From the NCBI RefSeq assembly GCF_003722335.1, contig NZ_CP026100.1:1834001-1898000 (forward strand): a DNA stretch of 64,000 nt. Direction: 5' to 3'. This DNA is from Caulobacter flavus. Its GTDB lineage: Bacteria; Pseudomonadota; Alphaproteobacteria; Caulobacterales; Caulobacteraceae. Every line of letters starts with the position of its first letter. Positions within the stretch are counted from its first letter, which is position 1. Under the pieces are notes generated by a model that was given only the letters and a program-made list of their open reading frames with translations, ran no database searches and was not told the origin of the DNA. The position numbers were made by a program, and so were the translations under genes. Positions 38,927-48,235 of this stretch are shown in pieces.

Positions 38927-39021
38927 ACCGCGTTCACCTGTCGTCAATCTTGTCGCGTGTTTGGTCGCCGTGAGCTATGACACCGCCACGCGGGCGGGGC
39001 TAACGAGACCTAGGGTTACAG

Positions 39022-40995
39022 ATGGCTAACGGCGCCTTCGGCGGGAACAAGCCGGCGAAGACTCAACGCACGCCCCTCCAGGCGCTGCTGTACTGGACGA
39101 CGGTTCTGGGCGTGTGGGGGCTGATCTTCGTGGTCACCTTCTTCGCGGTGTTCGCGCGCGACCTGCCCGACACCTCCAAGCTGTACGACGTCACCCGCCA
39201 GCCCTCGATCAACTATCTGGATCGCTCGGGCGCGCTTCTCGCCGTGCGCGGCAGCCAGTACGCGCCGCCGGTCGACATCGACGCCCTGCCCGAATACGTG
39301 CCGGCCGCCTTCGTCGCCATCGAGGACCGCCAGTTCTACCACCACTTCGGGTTCAACCCGTGGGGCATCGCCCGCTCGCTGATCTGGAACATCACCCATG
39401 ACGGCGGCCCCCAGCGCGGCGGCTCGACCATCACCCAGCAGCTGGCCCGCAACCTGTTCCTCAGCCCGGCCCAGAACTACAAGCGCAAGGCCCAGGAGCT
39501 GATCCTGGCCGTCTGGCTGGAGCTGAAGTTCAGCAAGAAGCAGATCCTGGCGCTGTACATGAACCGGGTCTATTTCGGCGCCGGCGCCTACGGCATCGAG
39601 GCCGCCTCGCAGCGCTACTTCAACAAGCCCGCCAAGGATCTGACCATCGGCGAGGCCGCCCTGCTGGCCGGCATGATGAAGGGTCCGGCCCGCTATTCGC
39701 CGGTCAGCGCCAGCGAGCGCGCCGCCCGCCGCGCCACCGTGGTGCTCGACGAGATGGTGCGCCTGAAGGCCATCACCCCCGAGCAGCGCGATGAGGCCTT
39801 CAAGACGCCCGTGCAGGTGTCGGCCACCCTGGCCAACCAGCGCGCCCAGTACTTCACCGACTATGTCGACGCCCAGGTGCGCTCGCTGGTCGGCGAACCG
39901 ACCGAGGACCTGGTCGTCGAGACGACGCTGGACCTGCCGATCCAGGTCGCGGCCGAGCGCGCCGTGCAGCTGGGCGTCGAGGGCCACCTCAAGCAGGGCG
40001 TCCAGCAGGCCGCCCTGGTGGCCATCGACGGCGAGGGCCGCATCCGCGCCTATGTCGGCGGCGAGGACTACGGCCAGAGCCAGTTCGACCGCGCCACCAG
40101 CGCCCGCCGCCAGGCCGGCTCGGCCTTCAAGCCGTTCGTCTACCTCACCGCCATGGACCAGGGGCGCAATCCGTCGGTGATGGTGGTCGACGAGCCGGTG
40201 AAGATCGGCAACTGGGAGCCGCGCAACTACACCAACACCTTCCTGGGCCCCATGACCCTGCAGACGGCCCTGGCCCAGTCGATCAACACGGTCGCCGCGC
40301 GCCTGGCCAACGAGGTCGGCACCAGCAACGTGGCCGCCACCGCCCGGCGCCTGGGCATCACCAGCAAGATCCAGCTGGATCCGTCGATGGCCCTGGGCGC
40401 CGTCGAGGTCAGCCCGCTGGAAATGGCCCAGGCCTACGCCCCGTTCGCCAACGGCGGCTTCCTGGCCAAGGGCTACGGCATCGAGCGCATCCGCACCGCC
40501 TCGGGCAAGGTTCTCTACGACCACAGCGTCGACAAGCAGCCGCGCCCGTCGGTGATCGGCTCGCCGTCGCTGCAGTACATGAACCAGATGATGCGCCAGG
40601 TGGTGAACGGGGGCACCGGCGGCCGCGCCCGCGTGGCCGGCTACGACATCGCCGGCAAGACCGGCACCACCAGCGACTACAAGGACGCCTGGTTCGTCGG
40701 CTACACCGGCGGCTTCGTCGCCGCGGTGTGGACCGGCAAGGACGACAACACCGCCATGAAGCGCGTCAGCGGCGGCGGCCCGCCGGCCGAGATCTGGAAG
40801 GTGTTCATGAGCGCCGCCCTGCCGCGCCTGAAGGCCACCCCGATCCCCGGCGGTACGGCCGAGCCGCCGCCGCCGACCGAGGATCCGATCGGCGACATCC
40901 TGGGCGACGGCGAGACCCCGACCGCCGACCCGGGCGCGACCCCGCCATCGGCCGGAACCCCGCCGGCCCAGACCGCGCCGGAACTGCCTTACTAG
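39022..40995 (+). CDS. Class A penicillin-binding protein (PBP1A-like)
   Basis: The 657-residue protein builds peptidoglycan. A short cytoplasmic start and one membrane helix (about 22-45) precede a GT51 transglycosylase domain (catalytic Glu101 in VAIEDRQFYHHFGF; RGGSTITQQLARN) and a transpeptidase domain with SAFK (Ser367), SIN (Ser420-Asn422) and KTG (Lys546-Gly548). A Pro-rich tail of about 50 residues ends the protein. It is shorter than E. coli PBP1A and lacks the inserted OB domain. A strong terminator follows. Caulobacter has several such PBPs, and I do not assign which one this is. Confidence 0.94.
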   Translation: MANGAFGGNKPAKTQRTPLQALLYWTTVLGVWGLIFVVTFFAVFARDLPDTSKLYDVTRQPSINYLDRSGALLAVRGSQYAPPVDIDALPEYVPAAFVAIEDRQFYHHFGFNPWGIARSLIWNITHDGGPQRGGSTITQQLARNLFLSPAQNYKRKAQELILAVWLELKFSKKQILALYMNRVYFGAGAYGIEAASQRYFNKPAKDLTIGEAALLAGMMKGPARYSPVSASERAARRATVVLDEMVRLKAITPEQRDEAFKTPVQVSATLANQRAQYFTDYVDAQVRSLVGEPTEDLVVETTLDLPIQVAAERAVQLGVEGHLKQGVQQAALVAIDGEGRIRAYVGGEDYGQSQFDRATSARRQAGSAFKPFVYLTAMDQGRNPSVMVVDEPVKIGNWEPRNYTNTFLGPMTLQTALAQSINTVAARLANEVGTSNVAATARRLGITSKIQLDPSMALGAVEVSPLEMAQAYAPFANGGFLAKGYGIERIRTASGKVLYDHSVDKQPRPSVIGSPSLQYMNQMMRQVVNGGTGGRARVAGYDIAGKTGTTSDYKDAWFVGYTGGFVAAVWTGKDDNTAMKRVSGGGPPAEIWKVFMSAALPRLKATPIPGGTAEPPPPTEDPIGDILGDGETPTADPGATPPSAGTPPAQTAPELPY

Positions 40996-41003
40996 AAAGA
41001 CCC

Positions 41004-41044
41004 ATCGCCCCGGACGTCGCCCGACGTCCGGGGCGATCTGTTTT
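41004..41044 (+). terminator. Rho-independent terminator after the PBP gene
   Basis: A perfect 14-bp stem ATCGCCCCGGACGT/ACGTCCGGGGCGAT with a 6-nt loop, followed by CTGTTTT. Confidence 0.88.
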
Positions 41045-41137
41045 AGGGGTGCTCTTTCTGATCCCTCTCTCGAAGAGAGAGGGGCCGCACGCCAAAGGCC
41101 TTATCCGAACCCAATCCCACCAACAGCGTAAACCGTT

Positions 41138-41157
41138 GTTAAGGCTCACTGTTAAGG
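41138..41157 (+). promoter_or_regulatory. Direct repeat GTTAAGG x2 upstream of response regulator
   Basis: GTTAAGG occurs at 41138 and 41151 with a 13-bp period, about 110 bp upstream of the sigma-54 response-regulator ATG. The spacing (TTAA-N9-TTAA) is not the N7 of a CtrA box. It could bind another response regulator. Confidence 0.35.
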
Positions 41158-41265
41158 TCTGCGACACCTCTCCGAAAGCCGGTGTTTACCCCCGCGCTGT
41201 ATCACTCTGAACCAACAAGAGTCGCTCTCCACGCGGGCGCGGCCGGTTCTGGTGGATGGCCTTCA

Positions 41266-42723
<1,458 letters not shown>

Positions 42724-42744
42724 TCCTGTCCGGGGCAGGGCGCG

Positions 42745-43233
42745 CTATGCGGCGGTCTTGCCCTGGCCCCAGCGGGCGACCAGGGCGATCGGTACGCCGA
42801 CCAGAATAAGGTGGGCCCCCAGGTTGTTGACGAAGCGCGGCCAGGCGAAGGCGCTGGCCGGGCCTACCGCGCTGAGCGGCAGCACCACGTAGTTCATGAC
42901 CACATAGGTCGCCGCGCCATAGGCCAGGCCCATCAGCAGCGGCTGGCGGGCCAGCGCCGGCAGGCGGCGCGCGGCCAGCACGTACAGCGCCGCCATCACC
43001 GACATGATGAAGTAGTGCAGGAAGAGGCCGAGAGCCGCCGTCGGGGCTCCGCCCTGGAAGGCCGCCTTGCCCAGCAGGCCGCTGGCGATCGACTGCAGGA
43101 TCCGCTGCGGCGGCACGGCCTTGGTCACGCCCCAGAAGGTGAAGGCGTCGAGGATGTCCAGCGTGCCGGCCAGCAGGGTCGCCGCGGCGATGACCAGCAG
43201 CAGGGGACGCATCGCGCCGCGTTCGACAGCCAT
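42745..43233 (-). CDS. Hypothetical integral membrane protein (162 aa)
   Basis: Four predicted membrane helices (near residues 9-28, 68-86, 96-118 and 130-152) are linked by short loops. GGAGGA lies upstream of the ATG. The pattern resembles small DUF1440/YagU-type membrane proteins, but I do not recognise it firmly. It is convergent with the response regulator, with 21 bp between, and downstream of the ArsR-type gene on the same strand (67 bp), so it may be co-transcribed with it. Confidence 0.8.
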   Translation of the reverse strand: MAVERGAMRPLLLVIAAATLLAGTLDILDAFTFWGVTKAVPPQRILQSIASGLLGKAAFQGGAPTAALGLFLHYFIMSVMAALYVLAARRLPALARQPLLMGLAYGAATYVVMNYVVLPLSAVGPASAFAWPRFVNNLGAHLILVGVPIALVARWGQGKTAA

Positions 43234-43300
43234 GGACGGTTCCTCCCCGATTGTTGGCGGCGAGGCTATTCCGGCGAACGTCGTTCGGCAATCGGGGCGG

Positions 43301-43630
43301 TCAGGCGCCTTCCAGGTCGTGCCTGAGCCGGTTCAGCAGGTCGGCGGCGGCCAGGGCGTAGGGGCCGATCCAGCGGTCGTGGATGTCCTGGAAGGGGCCG
43401 GCGTCGAGGTGGTTCCAGCGCACGCGCCCCTCGCGCCGCACCACGATCAGTCCGGCCTGCTCCAGCACGCCCAGGTGCTGCATGACGGTGCAGCGGTCCA
43501 GCGTCCCGGCGAAGTGCTCGCACAGCGCCCCGGTGGTGCGCGGGGCGGCCTTCATCAGGTCCAGCATCTGCCGCCGCCGGGAATCGGCCAGGGCCTTGAA
43601 CAGCAGGTCGTCTTGGGCGGCGCTTGACAT
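43301..43630 (-). CDS. ArsR-family winged-helix repressor (109 aa)
   Basis: The compact winged helix spans residues 5-90: LLFKALADSRRRQMLDLMKAAPRTTGALCEHFAGTLDRCTVMQHLGVLEQAGLI. No clear metal-binding cysteine pair is present. It is paired divergently with an SRPBCC/AHSA1-type protein, a common arrangement in which the repressor controls its neighbour. Its -10 box TATAAT lies only 8 bp upstream of its ATG, within an operator-like palindrome, so its mRNA should be nearly leaderless and autorepressed. Confidence 0.9.
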   Translation of the reverse strand: MSSAAQDDLLFKALADSRRRQMLDLMKAAPRTTGALCEHFAGTLDRCTVMQHLGVLEQAGLIVVRREGRVRWNHLDAGPFQDIHDRWIGPYALAAADLLNRLRHDLEGA

Positions 43631-43668
43631 GTTATAGAATTATAACCTTAGATGCCGGGGTTCGCCAA
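43631..43668. promoter_or_regulatory. Divergent arsR/SRPBCC promoter with palindromic operator
   Basis: GTTATAGAATTATAAC (43631-43646; arms GTTATA/TATAAC) touches the arsR start codon. On the minus strand TATAAT (complement of 43639-43644) is preceded by TTGGCG (complement of 43663-43668) at 18 bp, forming a good sigma-70-type promoter. On the plus strand a TTGACA at 43624-43629 can serve the SRPBCC gene. Repressor bound at the palindrome would block both. Confidence 0.65.
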
Positions 43669-43680
43669 GGGAGGACCGCC

Positions 43681-44151
43681 ATGTCCAGCGACGCCAACTC
43701 CAAGACAGCCCCGCTGGCCTTCCAGGTGCAGCTGAAGATCCGCAAGCCGATCGCGCAGGTGTTCGACGCCGTCGTCGACCCGAACAAGCTCAGCGGCTAT
43801 TTCCTGCGCGAGGGCAGCGGCCCGCTGGTCGCCGGAACCACGGTGCTGTGGCGATTTCCCGAGTTCGACGAGCGCTATCCGGTGGTGGTGCGCGAGGTGG
43901 TCGCCCACGAGCGCATCGTGCTGGAATGGGGCTCGGCCGTCGCCGGCGATCCCGACACCCGGGTCGAGATGACCTTCACGGCGCTCGACGAAGGGAACAC
44001 CATGGTCAGGATCAGCGAGTCCGGCTGGCCGCACACCCCCGAGGGCCTGAAGGCCTCGCACGGCAACGCCGGCGGCTGGATGCACATGATGGCCGCGATG
44101 AAGGCCTATCTGGAATACGGCATCAACCTGCGCGAAGGCGGGGCGTTCTAG
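43681..44151 (+). CDS. SRPBCC/AHSA1-domain protein
   Basis: The 156-residue protein has the START-like fold typical of AHSA1 proteins: LKIRKPIAQVFDAVVDPNKLSGYF at the start, then TTVLWRFPEFDERYPVVVREVVAHERIVLEWG and a long C-terminal helix with GGWMHMMAAMKAYLEYG. The fold binds hydrophobic ligands. The exact ligand is unknown. GGGAGG precedes the ATG. It is divergent from and probably repressed by the adjacent ArsR-type protein. Confidence 0.9.
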   Translation: MSSDANSKTAPLAFQVQLKIRKPIAQVFDAVVDPNKLSGYFLREGSGPLVAGTTVLWRFPEFDERYPVVVREVVAHERIVLEWGSAVAGDPDTRVEMTFTALDEGNTMVRISESGWPHTPEGLKASHGNAGGWMHMMAAMKAYLEYGINLREGGAF

Positions 44152-44182
44152 GGGGGGCTGCGACAAGTCCTACCCCTAACCT

Positions 44183-44318
44183 CCCGTCATTCCCGCCCTT
44201 GTGGCGGGAACCTCTGTTTCCGCTCGCAGGTGAGGCGCCAGCGGCGTGCTGAGCACGCCGCCCCAATCGCCCTTGCGGCTTACAGAGGGGGTCCCGCCAC
44301 AAGGGCGGGAATGACGGG
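44183..44318. repeat. Palindromic element with perfect 27-bp arms
   Basis: The segment 44183-44209 is the exact reverse complement of 44292-44318 (outer bases CCCGTCATTCCCGCC / GGCGGGAATGACGGG). CCTCTGT/ACAGAGG pair further in, and GGCGTGCT/AGCACGCC forms the central stem. It shares the GTCAT..ATGAC ends of family A and lies between convergent genes. Confidence 0.85.
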
Positions 44319-44338
44319 AGAAGGGGGAGGGCAGGGGA

Positions 44339-44692
44339 CTACCCCTCGTCTTCGGCCTCTTCCGTCGGTTCCGGCCGCCCCTTCCGCGCGAAGCCCTTGC
44401 CGCGTTTCATCGGCTTGCGCTCGCCCTTGGCCTTGGCGGTGATCTCTTTGAGCTTGATGGTCTGGTTGACCGACAGGGCCTGGCCGGCGCCGCCCTTTTC
44501 CGGGTCGCCGAAGGCTCTTCCATAGGTCTCGATGCGCTGGGCCACCGAGCCCAGGAATTCGCCCTCCCAGTCGGAGAGCTCGACCCCGCCCTTGTCGGCC
44601 ATCCGCCTGGCTTTCTTGAGGGCGTTCAGGGCCGCCTTGCGGGCTTGGGCGCGCGGATCTGGGGTCTTGCGATCAGGCGGCTTGGCGCGCAT
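44339..44692 (-). CDS. Lys/Arg-rich hypothetical protein (117 aa)
   Basis: A highly charged soluble protein with basic ends (MRAKPPDRKTPDPRAQARKAAL and KPMKRGKGFARKGRPEP) around a helical centre (ADKGGVELSDWEGEFLGSVAQRIETYG). The basic character suggests nucleic-acid contact, but no domain is recognised. It is convergent with the SRPBCC gene across a palindromic element. A second bipartite element lies just upstream of its start. Confidence 0.7.
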   Translation of the reverse strand: MRAKPPDRKTPDPRAQARKAALNALKKARRMADKGGVELSDWEGEFLGSVAQRIETYGRAFGDPEKGGAGQALSVNQTIKLKEITAKAKGERKPMKRGKGFARKGRPEPTEEAEDEG

Positions 44693-44701
44693 GGCCCGAC
44701 C

Positions 44702-44812
44702 TTAGAGCCTTTTAGCCTCACATGGAATCATGTGAGGCGTCAAAAAAGGCTCTAAATCAAACGCTTGGAGCGCGTTAGCCGGCGAAACCGCTCACACTTT
44801 CGCCTAACGCGC
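44702..44812. repeat. Bipartite palindromic element (same design as at 5499)
   Basis: First hairpin 44702-44755: outer arms TTAGAGCCTTTT/AAAAGGCTCTAA and inner GCCTCACATG/CATGTGAGGC around GAAT. Second hairpin 44770-44812: GCGCGTTAG/CTAACGCGC and CGAAA/TTTCG. It lies between gapR and the Lys/Arg-rich gene on the same strand. Confidence 0.8.
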
Positions 44813-44821
44813 CCTAGCATC

Positions 44822-44855
44822 AAAAAGGCCCCCTTCCAGGGAAGGGAGCCTTCGA
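44822..44855 (-). terminator. Rho-independent terminator of gapR
   Basis: On the minus strand AAGGCTCCCTTCC pairs with GGAAGGGGGCCTT over a short loop, followed by TTTTTG, 25 bp after the gapR stop. Confidence 0.8.
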
Positions 44856-44876
44856 AAACGCGCGGTCTCGGAGAAA

Positions 44877-45146
44877 TCAGATCTCGCCGATGGCCGAGAG
44901 GTAGAGGTCGAGGATGGCGTCCTCTTCCTGGCGCTTGGCGCGGTCGGTCTTGCGCAGGCGGACCACCTTCTTGAGCACCTTGACGTCGAAGCCGTTGCCC
45001 TTGGCCTCGAGGTAGACTTCCTTGATCTGCTCCATGATCTCGGCCTTCTCGACCTCGAGGCGCTCGACGCGCTCGATGATCGACTTCAGCTGGCCCTGGG
45101 CGGTGGAGTTCAGAACGTCGGCGTGCGGGATGGCGTCGTCGGCCAT
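44877..45146 (-). CDS. gapR: GapR, nucleoid-associated protein binding overtwisted DNA
   Basis: The 89-residue DUF2312 protein is nearly the same as C. crescentus GapR as I know it: MADDAIPHADVLNSTAQGQL, a long coiled-coil (VERLEVEKAEIMEQIKEVYLEAKGNGF), basic DNA-contacting RLRKTDRAKRQEED and the C-terminal LDLYLSAIGEI. It forms a tetramer clamp on overtwisted DNA ahead of replication and transcription and supports topoisomerases. A GATTC CcrM site lies about 75 bp upstream. It has its own terminator, and rpmJ lies upstream on the same strand. Confidence 0.96.
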   Translation of the reverse strand: MADDAIPHADVLNSTAQGQLKSIIERVERLEVEKAEIMEQIKEVYLEAKGNGFDVKVLKKVVRLRKTDRAKRQEEDAILDLYLSAIGEI

Positions 45147-45264
45147 GGAGATCTCTCGCGAAAAGGGGCTGAAAACCGGAGCCGCGGAACCTAGTGCGGA
45201 CGACCGCCGAGGGAAAGCCGATTCCGAGCGTCGCGGGCCTGAAAACCTGTGGTCCGGACATGCG

Positions 45265-45296
45265 AAAAGAACCGGCCGAGATCGACCGGTTCTTTC
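45265..45296 (-). terminator. Rho-independent terminator of rpmJ
   Basis: AGAACCGG pairs with CCGGTTCT over a 10-nt loop. On the minus strand TTTTCG follows, about 85 bp beyond the rpmJ stop. Confidence 0.7.
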
Positions 45297-45380
45297 GAAG
45301 AACCTTCGCGTGGAGCGCGGCCGGCGGGCCGCGGCTTCAACGTCGCGGACGCTCCGGGGCGAGGCCCCGGGCGCGCGTCA

Positions 45381-45506
45381 TCAGCCTTGCTTGGCCTTGA
45401 AGCGCGGGTCGGTCTTGTTGATGATGTAGATGACGCCCTTGCGACGCACCATCTTGCAGTCGCGGTGGCGACCCTTCAGCGACTTCAGCGAGCTGCGAAC
45501 CTTCAT
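45381..45506 (-). CDS. rpmJ: 50S ribosomal protein L36, zinc-free type
   Basis: The 41-residue protein starts at the ATG at 45506: [20 protein letters not shown] with one cysteine, [21 protein letters not shown] at the end. The zinc-binding C-x2-C...C...H set of the 38-residue type is missing, so this is the longer zinc-independent form usual in alphaproteobacteria. It stands apart from the ribosomal operons. Confidence 0.95.
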
Positions 45507-45657
45507 GACCGTCTCTGTTGTCAGCGGAGAGGTTCGGGCGCGCCTTAGAGCTCGCCGGAACATCCGGATGTTTCGGAGGGCGTGCGTATAGGCAAGACCA
45601 GCACGAGAGTCAATCGGCCAAGGCCCCGCTGCGCGCAGCCGTCGCGCCGTGTTGCTC

Positions 45658-46053
45658 TCAAGCCTCCGTCGGGGGCGCGGGTTTGAACGACAGGCCCCTG
45701 GGCGGGGCTGCGCCGAAGGCGTTGTCGGCCTTCTGGCCGGGCAGGGCGCCCAGGCAGACCAGCAGGCCCGGCAGCACCAGCACCGCCACGCCCAGGGCGT
45801 TCTGCAGGGCGTGGGGCGGCAGCACGTACTGACCGCCGAAGAACAGCGCCATCAGGGCGATGAACACCCCGCCGGCCCACCAGCCGGTGCGGCCAAGGTC
45901 GTGCAGGCGCGGGATGGCGGCGATCAGCATCACCACCAGGGCGGCCGGCAGCGGGCGCCTGAACGCCAGCGCCGAGACCACCATCGCTGCGATCGCCACC
46001 CCGACGATCACCCAGTAGCTGGCGCGGTTGAGGCGGGCCTTCAGAAGATGCAC
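45658..46053 (-). CDS. DUF805-like membrane protein (131 aa)
   Basis: A GTG at 46053 with GAGAGG upstream gives a protein with four hydrophobic helices. After the second comes the [15 protein letters not shown] motif, which matches the R-x-H-D-x-G-(R/K)-x-G-W-W signature of DUF805 membrane proteins. The C-terminus is Pro-rich. Function unknown in the family. It is divergent from the lytic transglycosylase gene. Confidence 0.85.
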
Positions 46054-46194
46054 GTCGAACCTCTCGTCCCGACTTTGATTTGGTTCCAGCGTCTTAGGGC
46101 AAAGCTTGTGGAGAGGCGATGCGAACCGGGAACTCACTTTGTCCTGGCGTCCTTGTGATTGAAGCTTTCGCACGAACCCCGGTAGCCTGCCTCA

Positions 46195-47490
46195 ATGGAT
46201 AGACGCGTATTCCTCGTTCTGCTGCTGGCCGGTTGCGCCGACACGACCGCGAACGCCCCGCTGGCCCCGTCGACCCCGGTCGCGCCGCCGCCTGTGGCCT
46301 CCACGCCCGCTCCGGCCGCGCCGGCGCCGGCCGCGACCGTCGAGACCGGGGGGCAGGTCGCCGCCTTCAACGCCTGGCTGGCCGACTTCAAGCCGCGCGC
46401 CGTGGCCGCCGGCGTGCCCCAGGCCGTGGTCGAGCGCGAGCTCAACGGCCTGACGCCCAACCCGCGGGTCATCTCGCTGGACGGCCGCCAGCCGGAGTTC
46501 TCAAAGCCGGTCGGCGACTACATCAAGGGCGTGATCAGCGACGACCGCGTGGCCGTGGGCCGGGGCAAGCGCGACCAGCTGGCCTTCCTGCCGTCGGTCG
46601 AGCAGCGCTACGGCGTGCCGCGCGACATCCTGCTGGCCGTCTGGGCGATGGAATCGGCCTTCGGCAAGATCCAGGGCGACTTCGACGTGGTCCGCTCGAT
46701 GGCCAGCCTGGCCGCCGACGGCCGCCGCCGCGCCTGGGCCGAGGGCGAGCTGATCGCCGCCCTGAAGATCATCGCCTCGGGCGAGGACACCCGCGACCAG
46801 CTGAAGGGCTCGTGGGCGGGGGCGATGGGCCAGACCCAGTTCCTGCCGTCCAACTACCTGTCGACCGCGGTCGACTTCGACGGCGACGGCCGCCGCGACA
46901 TCTGGCGCAGCGACGCCGACAGCCTGGCCTCGGCCGCCAACCTGCTGGCCAAGGGCGGCTGGAAGCCGGGCGTGGGCTGGGCCAGGGAAGTGATCCTGCC
47001 GGCCGGCTTCGACTACAGCCTGGCCGAAGGGCCGCGCGAGGTTCCCTCGTGGTGGGAAGCCAAGGGCGTGAAGCGGGCCGACGGCCTGCCCTGGACGGCC
47101 GCCGACGCGGCGTCTCCGGCCGGGCTGATCCTGCCCGCCGGCGCGGCTGGTCCGGCCTTCCTGGCCCTGCCCAACCACTTCGCGATCCGCAAGTACAACA
47201 ACTCCACCTCCTACGCCCTGGGCATCGGCCTGCTGGCCGACCGCTTCGGCGGCGGCGGGCCGCTGGTCGCGTCCTGGCCGGTGGAGCAGCCGCTGTCGCT
47301 GGGCGACCGCATGGCCGCCCAGATCGCCCTGGCGCGCCTGGGCTTCGATCCGGGCCCGGCCGACGGCGTCATCGGCGCGGGCACCCGCAAGGCCCTGCGC
47401 GCCTGGCAACAGAGCCGCCAGCTGCCGGCCGACGGCTACCTGTCGTCGGACATGGTGGGCAAGCTGAAGGCCCAGGCGGCGATTTCGTAG
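46195..47490 (+). CDS. Lytic murein transglycosylase (MltB type) lipoprotein
   Basis: The 431-residue protein begins with a short lipoprotein signal (lipobox LLAGC, Cys at residue 14) and a Pro/Ala-rich linker (about 20-55), followed by the MltB-type SLT domain with catalytic Glu153 in AMESAFG, GAMGQTQFLPSNYL and YNNSTSYALGIGLL. It ends with a peptidoglycan-binding domain (about 365-425, LGFDPGPADGVIGAGTRKALRAWQ). It cleaves glycan strands with 1,6-anhydro ends. A family B element follows. Confidence 0.94.
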   Translation: MDRRVFLVLLLAGCADTTANAPLAPSTPVAPPPVASTPAPAAPAPAATVETGGQVAAFNAWLADFKPRAVAAGVPQAVVERELNGLTPNPRVISLDGRQPEFSKPVGDYIKGVISDDRVAVGRGKRDQLAFLPSVEQRYGVPRDILLAVWAMESAFGKIQGDFDVVRSMASLAADGRRRAWAEGELIAALKIIASGEDTRDQLKGSWAGAMGQTQFLPSNYLSTAVDFDGDGRRDIWRSDADSLASAANLLAKGGWKPGVGWAREVILPAGFDYSLAEGPREVPSWWEAKGVKRADGLPWTAADAASPAGLILPAGAAGPAFLALPNHFAIRKYNNSTSYALGIGLLADRFGGGGPLVASWPVEQPLSLGDRMAAQIALARLGFDPGPADGVIGAGTRKALRAWQQSRQLPADGYLSSDMVGKLKAQAAIS

Positions 47491-47497
47491 GATGCAA

Positions 47498-47635
47498 GAT
47501 CCTCCCCCTGAAGGGGGAGGTGGCCCGGAGGGCCGGAGGGGGACGTTCCCTCCGAACATGCAAAAGCCGACGGCGGGGCAGTGACTGCCCCCTCCGTCGG
47601 CTTCGCCGACACCTCCCCCTTCAGGGGGAGGATCT
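47498..47635. repeat. Palindromic intergenic element, family B
   Basis: AGATCCTCCCCCTGAAGGGG at the left end and the complementary CCTCCCCCTTCAGGGGGAGG-ATCT at the right form near-perfect terminal arms. GGTGGCCCGGAGGGCCGGAG and GTCGGCTTCGCCGAC stems are inside. It separates the convergent transglycosylase and CheW genes, ending 4 bp before the CheW stop. Confidence 0.85.
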
Positions 47636-47638
47636 AGT

Positions 47639-48091
47639 TTAAGCCGCCTGGCTGACCTGCGGCGGGAACACGTCGTCCATGCGCAGGTAGGTGATCAGGC
47701 GGGTGTCGACCGACAGGATGGCCTGCACGAACCGCAGTTCGTCGGCGCCCATGTCCGGGGCCGGCTGCAGGTGGTCGCGGGTGATGGTGAAGGTTTCCGA
47801 CACGGCGTCGACCAGGATGCCGGCCAGGCGGTCGTGGCACTCGACGACGACGATGACGTGGCGGGTCTCGGGGATGGTGACGCCCAGGCCCAGGCGGTTG
47901 CGCAGGTCGATGACCGGCATGATCGCGCCGCGCAGGTTGATGACGCCCTTGAGGAAGCCCGGCGCATGCGGGATCGGGGTCGCCGGGGTCCAGCCGCGGA
48001 TCTCGCGGACGGTCTTCACGTCGATGCAGAACTCCTGCTCGCCGATGCAGAACGAGATCAGCTCGAGGGCCGGTTCGGCTTGGTCGGTCAT
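47639..48091 (-). CDS. CheW-domain chemotaxis coupling protein
   Basis: The 150-residue CheW domain covers residues 12-145 with FCIGEQEFCIDVKTVREI, HAPGFLKGVINLRGAIMPVIDLRNRLGL and a C-terminal ILSVDTRLITYLRMDDVFP. CheW links chemoreceptors to the CheA kinase. It stands outside the main che operons, so it may be an extra coupling protein. It is followed 144 bp upstream by the diguanylate cyclase on the same strand. Confidence 0.93.
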   Translation of the reverse strand: MTDQAEPALELISFCIGEQEFCIDVKTVREIRGWTPATPIPHAPGFLKGVINLRGAIMPVIDLRNRLGLGVTIPETRHVIVVVECHDRLAGILVDAVSETFTITRDHLQPAPDMGADELRFVQAILSVDTRLITYLRMDDVFPPQVSQAA

Positions 48092-48235
48092 CAGGAAATC
48101 CCCGGGGGTCTGGAAGGCTGGCGCGGACGTCTCCGCTCGCCCGCCACAAGAGCCCGGGCGCCGTTTAACAACGGTTAATGCTGAAGTTTCTCGGGGCTTT
48201 CGAGGGCGAGACCGATTGTCGCGGGCGCCTGGCGC

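Noticed and set aside
48155-48185. Possible CtrA box (TTAA..TTAA) near 48166-48179 upstream of the CheW gene
   Set aside because: The two TTAA units are separated by six bases, not seven, and the position relative to the gene is not convincing.
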